A DNA stretch of 64,000 nucleotides. Source: Allomyces macrogynus ATCC 38327. Its lineage: Eukaryota > Blastocladiomycota > Blastocladiomycetes > Blastocladiales > Blastocladiaceae. Shown in pieces: positions 19,106 through 31,083 of this stretch (position 1 is the first letter of the stretch; every line of letters starts with the position of its first letter). A program made the translations under genes and the position numbers. A model generated the notes under the pieces. It saw nothing but the letters and a program-made list of their open reading frames with translations, did not search any database and was not told where the DNA came from. The stretch lies in the NCBI GenBank assembly GCA_000151295.1, contig GG745344.1, positions 112,229-176,228 on the forward strand. Direction: 5' to 3'.

Positions 19106-20179
19106 TTGATTGCGTCGGGGCACACCTTGGCCGCCTGTTCGCGCACCTTGTCGAGCGACCCCGAGTTGCCAAACCGCGATTCGAGCTCGATCCAGGCGCG
19201 CCACAGCGGGACGGACGTGATGACTTGCTGCGTGCCCACGTCGAGGAGCGATCGCGCCGGGACCACGGCCGATGGGCCTGCGTCGATGCACACGTTGACT
19301 TCGGCGAGAAGACAGGTGACCAGAGTCGCGTCGTCAATCGTGTATGGGAAGCCCTTGAGGTTCATTTCGGTGCTGGATGAAAGGGGAAGCAAGAAGGGTA
19401 CCGTGTAAATTGACCAATGGCGACAGGACTGTTGACCCAGGAATGGAAATAAGCGAGCGTGCAACGTACACAATCAGCTGCCCGAGCGTGGGCGCCCTCC
19501 ACTCCTTGGCGGCCATGATCGGCTTCATGCTCCAATATTCATCAAAGATGGCGCGCACCGAATCCTTGAGCGCGTCCTCGGTGTCCTCGAGCTGTTCCTC
19601 GGCGTACCGCTCGGCGAGGCCTTCGGCCGCGAGCCGCAGTGCGACGCCCGTGAACCCCAAATTCTGTTCCTCGACGTGGCGCGCTGCATAGGCGCGTGCC
19701 GCCGCAGGCGGCTGGTGCTCATACTGATTGACCAGGTTGCGGATCTGCACGCGCATGCCCAAGTCGGTCGGGCTCCGCGCAGCGCCGAGAAACGTGGTGC
19801 CCGGCGCCATGGCGCTGGCCGACGTGATCACGGAGAGCGGCGGTGTCGAGGCGATCGAGGCGCCGGCCGAGCTGAGCGTCGGGCTCAGGGACATGAGCGG
19901 GCTGCTCGACGGGTCCGATCCGGGCGCTGGTGGCGGCGAGCGTGGCGGTGAGGGCGGCGCGTCGTCCATGGGCATGGGCATTTCGGTGGTGGGCGCGACG
20001 AGGGCAGGACCAACAGCAGCAGCAACAGCGGGGGCCGACAACGCGTCTTCGGGACGTGTGCGATGGTCAGACTGAGCGATCAGAGTCAGCGCGAGCGGCG
20101 TGGTCGGCTTGGCAACGGGCGCGGGGCGCGCAGGCGGGGATTGCGGCAGGTCGTCGGTCTGATCGCGCGAGCGCTTCAT
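19106..20179 (-). CDS. Unrecognised protein, 3' part lost in the assembly gap
   Basis: Minus-strand exons 20179-19470 and 19372-19106. The 97-nt intron runs GTACGT...CAG. A further 5' splice site (GTATGC at 19105-19100) leads toward the gap, so at least one exon is missing. I chose the ATG at 20179 (MKRSRDQTDD), although the frame is open to 20341. The first ~150 residues are Pro/Ser/Ala-rich and disordered. Then comes a helical, charged region (~170-235) with QIRNLVNQYEHQPPAAARAY and an Ala/Glu-rich helix. The second exon has LWRAWIELESRFGNSGSLDK, with Trp, Glu and Gly spacing like a HAT (half-a-TPR) repeat of RNA-processing proteins. That is one weak motif, so I do not name the gene. Confidence 0.55.
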
Positions 20180-21743
20180 GGACTTGCGGCGGTGGCGCGC
20201 GACGGCCTTGCGCGCAAGCGAGACGAGGCGCGCGCAAGCCGACGCGAGCAGGACCCACGAGACGTGCGCGGCAGCAGGACCGAGGAGCGAGCTGACTGGG
20301 CGCGGTTTGCGGAGGCGAGGGTGCGGCGACGGCGGACACAACGGCAGATCGGCAGTGACGGCACGGTCGTCGGCGGCCGGCGCGGCGCGATCGGCCTCGG
20401 GAGCGGCGGCGGGCGGGGCCAGGGCGCCTTGCGGAGCGAGTGCGGCAAGTGCGCGCGTGGTCTAGGCGCGTATCGGCGCGTCGTCGTCGTCGCCGTCGTG
20501 GTGGTTGCTCGTGCTGGTCGTGAATCTCGACGGCCAGTGCGTGATCCGCGAAAGGAGACAAAGCGCGCAAGAAGGCGTGGAGCCACATCACCTGCGTGCA
20601 GGTGACCGCGTTGCGCAAAGCACGAGTCTCCCGGGTTTGTCTCGTCCCGTCTCGCAGCCGCGTCCCTTCCTTCGCTCCGCTCCTCTCCCGTCTCCTCTCG
20701 TCTTCTCTCCCTTTTCCTCCTCGCTCTGTTCCCGATGTGCTTGCCAGGTCCACTATGCACCCGCGTGTGCGGCCAACCGCCATTCCGTGTCGTGCCGAGC
20801 CGGCCTCCGCCACATTCCAGGTGCTTGGCGGCGCAACACCCACATGCGACATGCGACGTGCACCGCTCCGGAGTCGTTCGGTCCTCGTCTTATTTCGCGC
20901 CCTTTGATGGCGCCGCCATCCGGCCCGGTCCACGGGCAGCACACTGCTCAAACAAGCCGTGAGCGTGTGCCCGCAGCCAAAGAAGGGTTGGCCGCAGTGC
21001 GCGGGCGGGGGAGTTGGAGAAGGGGAGAAACGCAAAACGAGAACTGGTCGAGGGGAACGACGCGCGATCAATGAAACGAAGCAGGGCAAGCCAGCCGTGC
21101 AATGCAGTTGCAGCCAGTTGCGGCGCGCGCACCCACGGCCGGCCAAAGGGGAAGTTGCGCGAACCAAATCAACCGCGATGAAATTAAAAATAATCCACGA
21201 CTTGGGCCCCAGGGGATCCAAGGCGGTCCAAGGCGCCCAGGGGCGGCGCAATCAAATCCCAAGCGTGCCGACCGTGCCTGTCTTTTTTCAGCTGGCGGCG
21301 CTTGCTGTTTTGCCGGGCCCTTTGTTGTCTCCCACGCTCGCCGGGCAAAGACAACCAGCACGCGACCGTGTGGTGTGTGGTTCGCGATGCAGCAGCAGCG
21401 GCAGCGACGACGGCGGCCGAAGGCGGTGACCCCGCGTGGGACGCGCTCGTGCTCTAGTCTCCCAGCAAATTCAATAAAGATCCGCGATCCCCCGCTCGCA
21501 CGCTTTCTCCACCCTCCACTCTCCTCCACGACCGCGAGCAGAGCAGGCTCGAGGCCTCCTTTCCTCCCATCGCACGCACGACGCCGTGCGCGACACGCGC
21601 GCCGTCACGTTCCACTCTTGGACCAAGGCCGATCAACACGCATCTCCACGCCCGACTCGAACTGGTCTGCACGCGCGCACCAACGGCAAGTTCCACGGCC
21701 ATCGCGCATCCAGCCGCCCTTGCCTCCTTCGACACCATCAACC
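20180..21743. other. Intergenic, divergent promoter region
   Basis: Lies between the unrecognised gene (-) and the GPDH gene (+). It is very GC-rich with a CT-rich tract at ~20685-20730. Many open frames cross it on both strands, as expected from composition. None shows a domain, and I call none. Confidence 0.5.
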
Positions 21744-24700
21744 ATGTGGCGCGCTATCTCGTCCCGCCGCCGCCCCGTCCTCACGGCGCTCGCCGCGACC
21801 GCGTCGGCAGCTGTCGTCGCGACCGGCGGCGCGCTCGCGTACCAGTCCTACCACCAAGCACAACGACGCGTGCGCCGGTTCGGCACCAACTCGACCGACA
21901 CCAACGTCGACAATGTCTGGATGCCGCGCATTCTCGCCGAGGGCGATCCGGCTCGCGGCACGCCGCCATTGATCGAGGCCCCACCACCGCAGCCGTCGCG
22001 CGCCGACCTGCTCGCGTCGCTGAAGGCCTCGGCCGACGACCACGAGTACGACCTGCTCGTGATTGGCGGTGGGGCTACGGGCACGGGCGTTGCGCTCGAT
22101 GCAGCGACGCGCGGGCTCAAGGTGGCGCTTGTGGAGCGCGACGACTTTTCGGCGGGTGCGTGTCTTCTTTCTTTGCGTTTCTCTCCCCATTTCCCTTGCT
22201 CGCCATCGCGCCGTGGAGCGTCGTGCGGCGTGCGGTAGGCGTGGGGTGATTGCCAAGCAGGGACGCGCCGCCCTCGGGCACGTTTCGGTTGCAGTCGGCC
22301 GGTCGGTCGGAGTGGGCCGTGGCAAACGTGTCGGCGGCTCGCCCACCACCACCACGTCCAGAAATGGCGTGGCCATGCACGTCCATGCGGACGCCGAGTC
22401 GAACGGCGTGAGGTGACGGGGCGGGGTGTGCTGCGAGCGGCAAGGATTCGCTGTCACTCCGCCGCATGCCCGATCGGGCAGCCGCTGCTGTTGCGCGTGC
22501 CGCACCCTGCTGCTGGCATCGTTGTCATCGTCGACGCCGCGCCTCCGAAAGATCCCTCTTGACGCTGCCAGCGGCACAGGTGGGCCATGTGCGGGCATGC
22601 GGGGGCGGCGCCGCGATCCTGGCGTGGACGCGCGGTTGACGATGCCGCCGATCGCCTCGAGCCTGCCGTGGTTCGTTTTCAGGCCAACTGCCGCCGCTGA
22701 CCCGGAACGCTTCTCGATCCCCTTCTGCTCCACACCATGTTCTTGCTCCTCTGCTCTGTGTTTTATTGAATGGTCCTTCAACTGATGCCTTTGATCTGCT
22801 TACGTCTCCAGGCACCTCCTCCAAGTCGACTAAGCTCGTGCACGGCGGCGTGCGGTACCTCGAAAAGGCCTTTCTCGAGCTCGACTATGAGCAGTACAAG
22901 CTCGTCTGCGAGGCGCTGCACGAGCGCGCCACGTTCCTCGACATTGCGCCCTACCTCGCCTACCAGCTGCCCATCATGCTGCCGCTCTACAAGTGGTGGC
23001 AGCTGCCCTACTACTGGGCCGGGTGCAAGGCCTACGACCTGCTTGCCGGCAAGGAAGCGCTCGAGTCGTCCTACATCTTGTCCAAGACCAAGGCGCTCGA
23101 GGCCTTCCCGATGCTGCGCAAGGACGATCTCGTCGGCGCGCTCGTCTACTATGACGGCCAGCACAACGACTCGCGCATGAACGTGGCAATTGCGCTGACG
23201 GCGATTGCGCACGGTGCGACCGTCGCCAACCACGTCGAGGTGATTGAACTGCTCAAGAAACCCGTCGAGGGCAAGTCGGAACCACAACTGTGCGGTGCCG
23301 TGTGCCGCGACACGCTCACGGGCGAGACGTTTACCGTCAAGGCCAAGGGCATCGTCAACGCGACGGGCCCGTTCACCGACGGCATTCGCAAGCTTGACGC
23401 TCCGACCGCGCAGGAAATCGTGGCCCCCTCGGCGGGTGTGCACATTATCCTGCCCAATTACTACTCGCCCGCCGACATGGGCCTGCTCGACCCGGCCACG
23501 TCAGACGGCCGCGTGATTTTCTTCCTCCCGTGGCAGGGCGGCACGATTGCCGGCACGACCGATACGCCCACGACCGTCGACGCGAACCCGATGGCCACGG
23601 AAGAGGAGATTTCTTGGATCTTGAACGAAGTGCGCCGGTACTTGTCGCCGGACGTCAAGGTGCGCCGCGGTGACGTGCTTGCTGCGTGGTCCGGGATTCG
23701 CCCGCTCGTGCGTGATCCGAGCGCCAAGTCGACGGCCGGGCTCGTGCGCAACCACATGATTCACGTCACGCCGTCGGGTCTGCTCACGATCGCCGGTGGG
23801 AAGTGGACGACCTACCGCGCCATGGCCGCCGAGACGGTCGACACGGCGATCGAGGTGTTTGGTTTGCACCCTGTCCACGCGAAATCGCAAACGGAAACGA
23901 CGTTGCTCGTCGGGTCGCACGGGTACTCGAAGACCATGTTCATCAAGCTCGTGCAGCACTTTGGTGTCGACACCGAGGTTGCCAAGCACTTAGCGTCGTC
24001 CTATGGCGACCGCGCGTGGGCCGTGGCCGCACTCGCCCGTGCCACGGGCAAGCGGTGGCCCTTGTTTGGCAAGCGGCTCGCCGGACCGACCTACCCGTAC
24101 GTCGAGGCCGAGGTGCGGTACGCGGTGCGCCGCGAGTACGCGTGCACGGCCGTTGACGTGCTGGCGCGGCGTACGCGGCTTGCGTTCTTGAACGCGCAGT
24201 CGGCGGCCGAAGCGATCCCGCGCGTGATTGCCATCATGCAGCAGGAACTCGGGTGGGACGATGCGCGGTGCCAGGCCGAGTACGACACGGCCATGGAGTT
24301 TTTGAAGTCGATGGGGCTTGGGATGCTGCCGCCCGCCACGGCCGCTGTCCCGGCGGTCGCGGCCGCTGACGCCACGACCACCGGTGCCGGTGCCCCCGTG
24401 CCGTCGCTGCAGGAAACGACGCAGGCGCTGCTCGACTCGGTGCAGCAGGCCGGGTACTCGCGCGCCTATTTCACGCGTCAAGAAGTGGAGCGGTTCCGCG
24501 AAGTTTTCTACCGGTACGACATGGACCGCGACGGCAGTATCCCGCGCGCCATGCTCGCCAATGTCTTGACGGACGCAGGCGTGCTCGCGCCGACCAAGAC
24601 CGCCATGAAGACCTCGTCCAATGGCAAGAAGTCTCCCGCCGACGTGGCCGGAAGGCCATCGTCGTCGTGGCTCCGGTGGTCCTCCTCCTCGTCGACCGTG

Positions 24701-24976
24701 CCCGCGATCCCGGCCGCGAGCCCGGACGCGCTGAACGCGCCCGTCGACCCGGCCGCCCTTGCCCCGGTGCTGGCTGCCATGGGGCTCGACCGGAAACGCG
24801 CGCTCGAGTTCAGCGACGTGCTCGAGGTGGTGGTCGCGTTGCGCGAGGAGAGGGTGCCCGCTCACTTGTTTGACGAGCTGCAGCGCATGCACGAGACGGC
24901 CGGCGGCGTGCCGACCGCGGAACCGACCGGATTCAGCGGGCGCGTCTCGACGGAGCGGTCGGGCGGTGGCGTGTAA
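21744..24976 (+). CDS. GUT2: Mitochondrial FAD-dependent glycerol-3-phosphate dehydrogenase with EF-hand region
   Basis: Exons 21744-22155 and 22812-24976, giving 858 residues. The intron is 656 nt (GTGCGT...CAG), the longest in the window. It falls inside the signature read across the junction as DDFSAGTSSKSTKLVHGGVR. The N-terminus is Arg/Ala-rich with one hydrophobic helix (residues ~10-30), fitting mitochondrial import and inner-membrane anchoring. The FAD-binding GGGATGTG is at residues 108-115, followed by the DAO fold and C-terminal GPDH domain. Residues ~690-830 hold a calmodulin-like region with one EF-hand loop DMDRDGSIPRAM (707-718), as in animal GPD2. Loop position 12 is Met instead of Glu. 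The enzyme oxidises glycerol 3-phosphate to dihydroxyacetone phosphate and passes electrons to ubiquinone. The protein is longer than yeast Gut2 (~650) because of this tail. Confidence 0.93.
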
Positions 24977-25470
24977 GCGCCCTGGCCGGAAATGTGGGCT
25001 TGAAGTTTTCGGTGCTTTGTCGTTTGGGTAACCTTTCTTTGGCTTATCGTTGTGTTTTTGGTGGCGATCCTTGCGCGTCGTTGTCGTTGGGGTGGGGTTG
25101 CTCTTTCTCGTTTGTAGGCTCTGTATTTTTCCTTTCTGGCAGCAGAGCGGGCCTGTCGTGTCCCGCCGTGGGCTGCCGTGGTGGATTGGATCCTGTTGGG
25201 TCAAGTTGAAATGCTTGAATGGTGGAATAAGTCGAACGAATCTTCGCAAGCATCTTGTCTGTCATTTTGTTGGTCGGTCGGTCGGAAATGGCACCAGCAT
25301 GAAGCAACCGTTGTCAGCGCAAAAACGGATTTATGGAGGGGCATTGTAGCGACAAATCAGGTGCAGCAAGAAACGGGTATACCAACAAGAACAGGCAACA
25401 ATCAATCTGCCGGGCAGCAGTCCGACTCCACGACCGACACGTCCGCGCCGGCCGCGATTCTCGTTGTCGT
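24977..25470. other. Convergent 3' flanks of GUT2 and the CorA gene
   Basis: T-rich 3' flank of GUT2, then the 3' flank of the minus-strand CorA gene. No gene or RNA recognised. Confidence 0.5.
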
Positions 25471-27343
25471 CTACAGGTACCCAAACCGCCGTGCGATCGC
25501 GCCCGTAATCAAGACCCCACCCGCCATGATCCCGAGCATCCCCCAGAACCAGACATAGTGCGGGTCGTCGGTATCCGAGTTTTGGCCCGGAATGTGCACG
25601 TTCATCCCAAACGCGCCGGCCACGACCGTCAGCGGAGCGAGCATCATACCGAGCGTCGTGACGCGTTTCATGAGCGAATTGGCCTCGTTGGCGACATTGG
25701 CCATGGCGACCGACAGTTGTGCGTGGTACGAGGCGTGCGCTGACGTAACGGTTTCCTTGGCCATGGTCAGCGACTGGTGGAGTGTTAGGAGATGGTCGAG
25801 AATGTCGCGCAGATAGACGGCGGTCGCGGGGTGCAGGAAGGCCTGGCGAGGTGGAGAGGATGCGGGGGTCGGTGGCAGAGGGCGGCACCGGTGCATGAGC
25901 GACTTGACGACTTCTTCCTTGAAGTGGAGCAGACGAATGAGCTGTCACATCGAGGGCGCGCATAGGCATCGTCAGCAACAAATCGATCAGGAGCGTGTAA
26001 GTGGACGCAAGGTGATGACGGAAGGAGCGCACTGGCCGTACCTGGGTCACCTTCTTGGTTGCCCGTCGCATGCGGTTCACCAAATCGGCCTGCTCGTCCC
26101 ACGGCAAAATCTGCGCCAGATCGTCGATGCCATCCACATCCACCTCGAGCGCCTTGATGATCGGCCGCACCGTGTCAACAATATCATCGAGTAGTGCGTA
26201 CGCGACCCAGTCGGGCGCCAAACCGCGCGGATCCGCCACCACCGATGCGCCCGCTCCCGGTGCTGCTTGCGTCGCCGGCGACGCTGGTCGTGCATGACAG
26301 TCCGCCGCCGCCACTGCTGCAGCTCGTGCTTTGGTCGGGTCAGGCAACATCAACAACATCGATTCCGAGTCGGTAGTTGCGGGCGTGCCCGGACTCAGCT
26401 GGTCGTCAGACTGCCGCGGCAGCGACACTTCCGCCGCAGGTGGTGCCGCCGTGGGCGACGTCGGCGCTGCTGCCGCGTTCGCCACAACGGGCCCCGCGGC
26501 CGCGACCGCCGACAACGACGACGACGTGACGAGTCGTAAAATCACACGAAACGCGTGGTCGAGCGGCTCATACCGTACAGTAACAATGCACGACCCAAAC
26601 AACAGCATGTAGTACTGTGCCTCGTGGAACCGAATCCCGTCATCCGCCGCTGCTGCCGCGGCCATGGCCGCGAACCCGGGCTTGTCGGGCGAGAGCGGCA
26701 CGTCGTCGAGTTCGGCGACGGTGCGCACGCACAGGAACAGGTAGTTTTCGTAGGCCTCGCACTTGTCGCGCGTGTCGTCGGTCGTCATGTCCTCGACGGT
26801 CAACGGGTGGATCGCAAACGTGCGCGCGAGAATGGCCATGTCGCCCGGGGTCGGCGCGTAGACGTCGAGCCAAAATGGTTCGGTCAAAGACGCGCTTGGC
26901 GCGTCCAGAGTGCTGACGAGGTGCGGCGCGAGCGTTGCGAGCGAGGATTGTTGGATCAGGCCCGTCCTGGCTGAGAAGTAGGTAAACTTGGTGCGCGGAT
27001 CGTACGACTACGGCAGCATCGCGGACAGGCTCAGGGTAAGAACAATGCCAGTCGGGAATAAAGCATGGCTGTGCGCCACAGGGACCCGTGTCCATTGAAG
27101 GTGCGCAGGACGCGAGCGTACTTGACGAAGCATGGCCGCCTTGTTCGCGAGCTGGCCGACCCATAGACCGGGGCCGTGCGCTCCTGCACCTTCGGTCGCC
27201 CCAGGTCCGAGCAGCCGTTCGGCCAACGTTTCTGTTTCATCGGGGGATGCTGGTGCCAGGTATTGTGCGAGCAGCGCGTAGTCGATCCGGTCGCGCGGAC
27301 GTGGGGCGGCCGGAGCGGCCTCGGCGTCGTTCGTGGCGATCAT
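25471..27343 (-). CDS. CorA/Alr-type magnesium transporter
   Basis: Minus-strand exons 27343-27122, 27007-26042 and 25941-25471, giving 552 residues. Introns are 114 nt (GTACGC...TAG) and 100 nt (GTACGG...CAG), both phase 0. The cytosolic part has FWLDVYAPTPGDMAILARTF and FAIHPLTVEDM, then an Ala/Pro-rich low-complexity insert (~residues 220-310), then a long helix crossing the second junction (RRATKKVTQ-LIRLLHFKEE). Two C-terminal membrane helices flank the GMN signature (GAFGMNVHIPGQ, residues 508-510), the Mg2+-selecting loop of CorA, Alr1 and Mnr2 proteins. Such pentamers carry Mg2+ across the plasma or vacuolar membrane. The GMNV-PG wording is closest to fungal Alr/Mnr2. The start could also be the in-frame ATG at 27394. 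Confidence 0.9.
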
Positions 27344-27723
27344 GGCTGACCTTGGCCGTGGTACTGGGTGGAGAAGGTCTTCCTGATGCAGCAACTCGCA
27401 GTCGTTGGATGCGGCCGGCGTTGGGCGAGAATGAGGACGTCGTTGACGACGATGGGTTCGTCAAAGAGAGCAGGTTGGCCAACGCCTCGTCATCTCGCTG
27501 CGTCTCGCAAACGTGGACTGTTCTGCTCGGCTTACGCTTTGCCCCGTCTGCCTTCAGCGCGATGATCCGTTGGCGGCGCACGGTCGAAAGTGTCGAAAAG
27601 GAGGTCCTGACGAGGAGCGCGCTCGCAGACCTGTTGTTCGCGGTTGGTGGAAAAAGCACAACAAATCCCGTATGTTCACACCCATCACTACTCACGACAG
27701 TGCATCTGCGCACGGCAGCACGT
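27344..27723. other. Intergenic between the CorA gene and DBP10
   Basis: Upstream region of the CorA gene and 3' flank of DBP10, both on the minus strand. No gene recognised. Confidence 0.5.
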
Positions 27724-30373
27724 CTACCGGCGCTTGCCGCCGCGCCCGCCCCGACCACCCCCACGGCCGCCGCCGCGACCGCCGCCTCGTCCACCGCCGC
27801 CGCCGCCGCGGGTCTTGTGCGACGGCCGTGCGTTCTTCTCGCGACGCTTTTCCTTGATCTTGCGGTCCTTGGCAATCTGCTGCGCGTTCTTGAGCTCGTT
27901 GGGCGCCGCCTTGGGCGCTGCGTGCCGGAACTTGCGCTTCTTGGCCTCGGCCGCCAACGACGCGGCCTGCGCCAGCTCCGTGTCGCCCGTGCGCGGCACG
28001 CGCAGCTTGGTCTTGGCCTGCCACTGCTCGTACCGGTCAGACTTGAGCGAGGCCGGCAGCTTGATGCCCGATTCGCCCTTGATGAGCTTGACATTGTCGG
28101 CGCCGACAGTCTCGCGCTTAAACTTCTTCTTCTTGTTGTCCCACACGAGCTTGCCCTTGGACCCGGTGCCCTTGCGCAGTGAATCGTCGTCGTTCATGAG
28201 ATCGAACGTCGCGGCCTGCGCGCCGCGCGCCAGCGACGTGGTCGTGTGCATCGAGTAGCCCTTTTCCGTATTCTGGTCGGCGGGAGCGTAGTCCATGTAG
28301 AATGTCTCATCGCGGAACGACGTTTTCTGCTTCTTGTGTGCCTGCTGCTGCTGCTTCCTGGCCTGTGCAGCCTGCGCGCGCACCTGCTCTTCGGTCACGA
28401 ACCCGCTCAGGTCGGCCATGTCCACGTCCTCGTCAGCAGCGTCATCGCCATCGCCATCCTCGTCGCTGTCGGCGCCTCGTGGCCGCTTCTTGGCCACGGC
28501 CGACGCAATCGCCGCCTCGGACGCGGCCCTCATCTTCTCAGCCGACTCCTTGACGCGCTCGCGGTTCTTGACAATCGACGGGGCGACAATCTGCCGGCGC
28601 CGTTTCATGAGGACCGCCGACTCGGATTTGTGCCCACGCGACCCGACCTCGAAAATCGTCTCGGTCGGGCGGAACTGCGTGAGCTGCGCAATCAGCGACT
28701 GCCGCTGCTTGTCCGCGTCCGACAGCCGGTTCGCGAGCAGTGGGTGAATCCCTTGGCCAAACGGATGCACGAGCGCCATTTCCTTGTACCGCTTGTGCGA
28801 CTCGGGCGCGGCGGGCACGCGCGACTTGACGTAGAGCTTGTACCCGTTATCGGCAACGCCGCGCTGCGACCGCAAGACCACGTCCTCGTCCAGCCGCGTC
28901 TTGACCCACTCGGCGTCATTTTCGAGCAGGTGGAACGGCACGGCACCGACAACAATCTGTTCCGTGTAGTCGGGCGTCGGCACGGGTTCGCCGGAATCGT
29001 CGGTCGGCGCAAAGACAAATGGCCGCGCCAAGAACAGCTGCAGGTCAAACAGGTACGGCATTTCGTCGTGCGTGACCAGACTCCATGCCCACCCGCGGCG
29101 ACCGGCACGCGCGACACGACCGACACGGTGGATAAACACCTTGGCCTGCGGCGTGAAATCGTAGTTGATGACATGGTCGAGAATCGGAATGTCGATACCG
29201 CGCGCGGCCACGTCCGTGACAATCATGATGTTGGTGCGGCCCTCGCGGAATTGGCGCAGACTCAGGTTGCGCACCGACTGGTCGAGCGAGCCGTAAATGT
29301 ACGAGACCTGGTACTGGCGTGCCGTGAGCAGCGTGTTGAGGTACTCGACGTGGTGCTTGGTCGAGACGAAAATGATCGCCTGCGGGCTTTTGGCGCCGTT
29401 GGTCAGTTCCGGGATCGTTTGCGGGATCTGAACGACTTCGCGCAAAAAGTAGAGCAGCGCCGCGTCCTTTTCGGTCGGCTTGACCGTAAAGAAGGCCATC
29501 TCCAGGTCCTTGGAGATTTTGGTTTCGGCATCAAGACGCACGAGCACTGGGTCGGGCTTGAGCCCGGCCTTGGCGAAATCGACGAGCAGTTTGGGCAGCG
29601 TCGCCGAGAAGAGCACAGTTTGCCGGTCCTCGGATTCCGGCAGTCGGTGCAGGATTTCGTGCAGCTGGACCTCAAAGCCCATTTCGAACAGTCTGGCGGG
29701 TAGGAGCGAGGTCAGCAAATTGTCGCGGGCCCTCTTGCAGAAGCCGAAAATCAACGGACCGATCGGCTTCGTCAAATACCACGTATTCCACGAGCTTCAG
29801 GCCGAGGTTCATTTCGACGAGCAAGTGCAAGAGACGACCGGGAGTCGCAATGATGCTGGAGAAGACGAGCAAAGTGTCGACAAACGGTCAGATCACCGTG
29901 GCTCCGTTTCGAGGCTGTGACGGCGGAAATGCATACATGTCCGGGTTGCCGGCCATGGCCGAGAACTGCTCGTCCATGCTGTCGCCACCGACCAGTGCGA
30001 CGGCGCGCAGATCCGTGTACTTGGCGAGATCGCGCAAAAACTTGAGCGTTTGCAACGCCAATTCACGTGACGGCGAGAGAACAATGGCGCGCGCGCCGAC
30101 ACGAGCCGAATGGCACTTGAGCCGCTCTACAAGCGGGACGAGGAATGCTGCCGTCTTGCCGGAACCGGTGCGCGCCATACCGACGACATCCTTACCCTCG
30201 AGAATGAGCGGGATCGACCGGCGCTGAATCGGTGTAGGGACTGAGTAGCCCATGTGCGTGATGGCGCGCAGCACGTTCGACGAGAGGCCCATCGATTGGA
30301 ACCCGCCCGACTTGCGCTTCTTGGCGTTGCCGGCGCCAGCAGCGCCCATGGCCAGAGGATTGGTGGGCGGCAT
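27724..30373 (-). CDS. DBP10: DEAD-box RNA helicase Dbp10/DDX54
   Basis: Minus-strand exons 30373-29937, 29855-29760 and 29692-27724, giving 833 residues. Introns are 81 nt (GTATGC...CAG) and 67 nt (GTCCGT...CAG). Helicase motifs run in order: Q-motif [11 protein letters not shown]...PTPIQ (~24-50), motif I ARTGSGKT (67-74), DEAD at 174-177, SAT in LFSATLP, motif [11 protein letters not shown] and motif [13 protein letters not shown]. The second intron falls between DEADR and LFEMGF. The C-terminal part has the DBP10CT block ([23 protein letters not shown]) that separates Dbp10/DDX54 from other DEAD proteins, then a Lys-rich stretch and an RGG tail ([10 protein letters not shown]). The family acts in the nucleolus in 60S ribosomal subunit assembly. 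The start [10 protein letters not shown] precedes the Q-motif closely. Confidence 0.95.
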
Positions 30374-31083
30374 GATGGAGGCGGATGGGGCCGTGGTTGA
30401 TGCGTCGCGTCGGGAATGGGGGTCGTGATTGCTTAATATGCAGCGGCTGCGTGCGGTTCTGTGCTGACGTGGGACGGCCACGGTGGTAATCGTGCTGGAT
30501 GGTCGAGAACGTTGGCAGCTGCGCGTGGAGAGGGTGAGTGTTTTCTCAGTCACGAGCAGGGGTGTGACCAGTTGCATGCTCCACACAAGAGCCAATGTTT
30601 TGCAGTGATTTGCAATGATTTCCAAGTTGGCTGCCAGCGACCCTCGCTGCGAAAACAATTCAGAGTCAAAATTCAGCAATCAACTCGGCCCACTTGCTAC
30701 AATTGTATCTTTCAACAGCAAGTCAGCAACAGGCGTCAACTCACCGCGACGGGGATAGGCAAGTATTAAGCAACGGTGCCTAGGGCGGCCCGAGTTTGTT
30801 TTGTCTGCACCACCGACCCAACCATCCGGACCTGTCTTGCGACTCCTCGGGCTCGGCGTGTTCCGACGCACGAGCGTCGGCGCCGTCATCATGCATCCTG
30901 TCGCCGCGTTTACCGAGTTTTGGCACCACCGACACCAGGACCTAGGCCAAGCGTTTCTCATTTTTTCCGAGTGAGTGGACGGACATTGTCCACTCTGTCG
31001 TTGCACGTCTCGATGTTAATTCCGGCTAACCGACCGTCGTGCACGCAAGGCATGCCGAACGTCAGCGACTTCGCGAGCACCGT
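30374..31083. other. Divergent promoter region of DBP10 and the SPATA17-like gene
   Basis: About 0.7 kb. The 5' end of the SPATA17-like gene must lie here but could not be fixed: its frame is open upstream only to 30946 and has no ATG. No other feature seen. Confidence 0.5.

Noticed and set aside
20067..21251. 394-codon minus-strand open frame upstream of GUT2
   Set aside because: Arg/Ala/Pro-rich with no motif, overlapping several other long frames in very GC-rich sequence.
28246..29703. 485-codon + strand open frame opposite DBP10
   Set aside because: It is antisense to a gene with all helicase motifs; its length reflects GC-rich codon structure.
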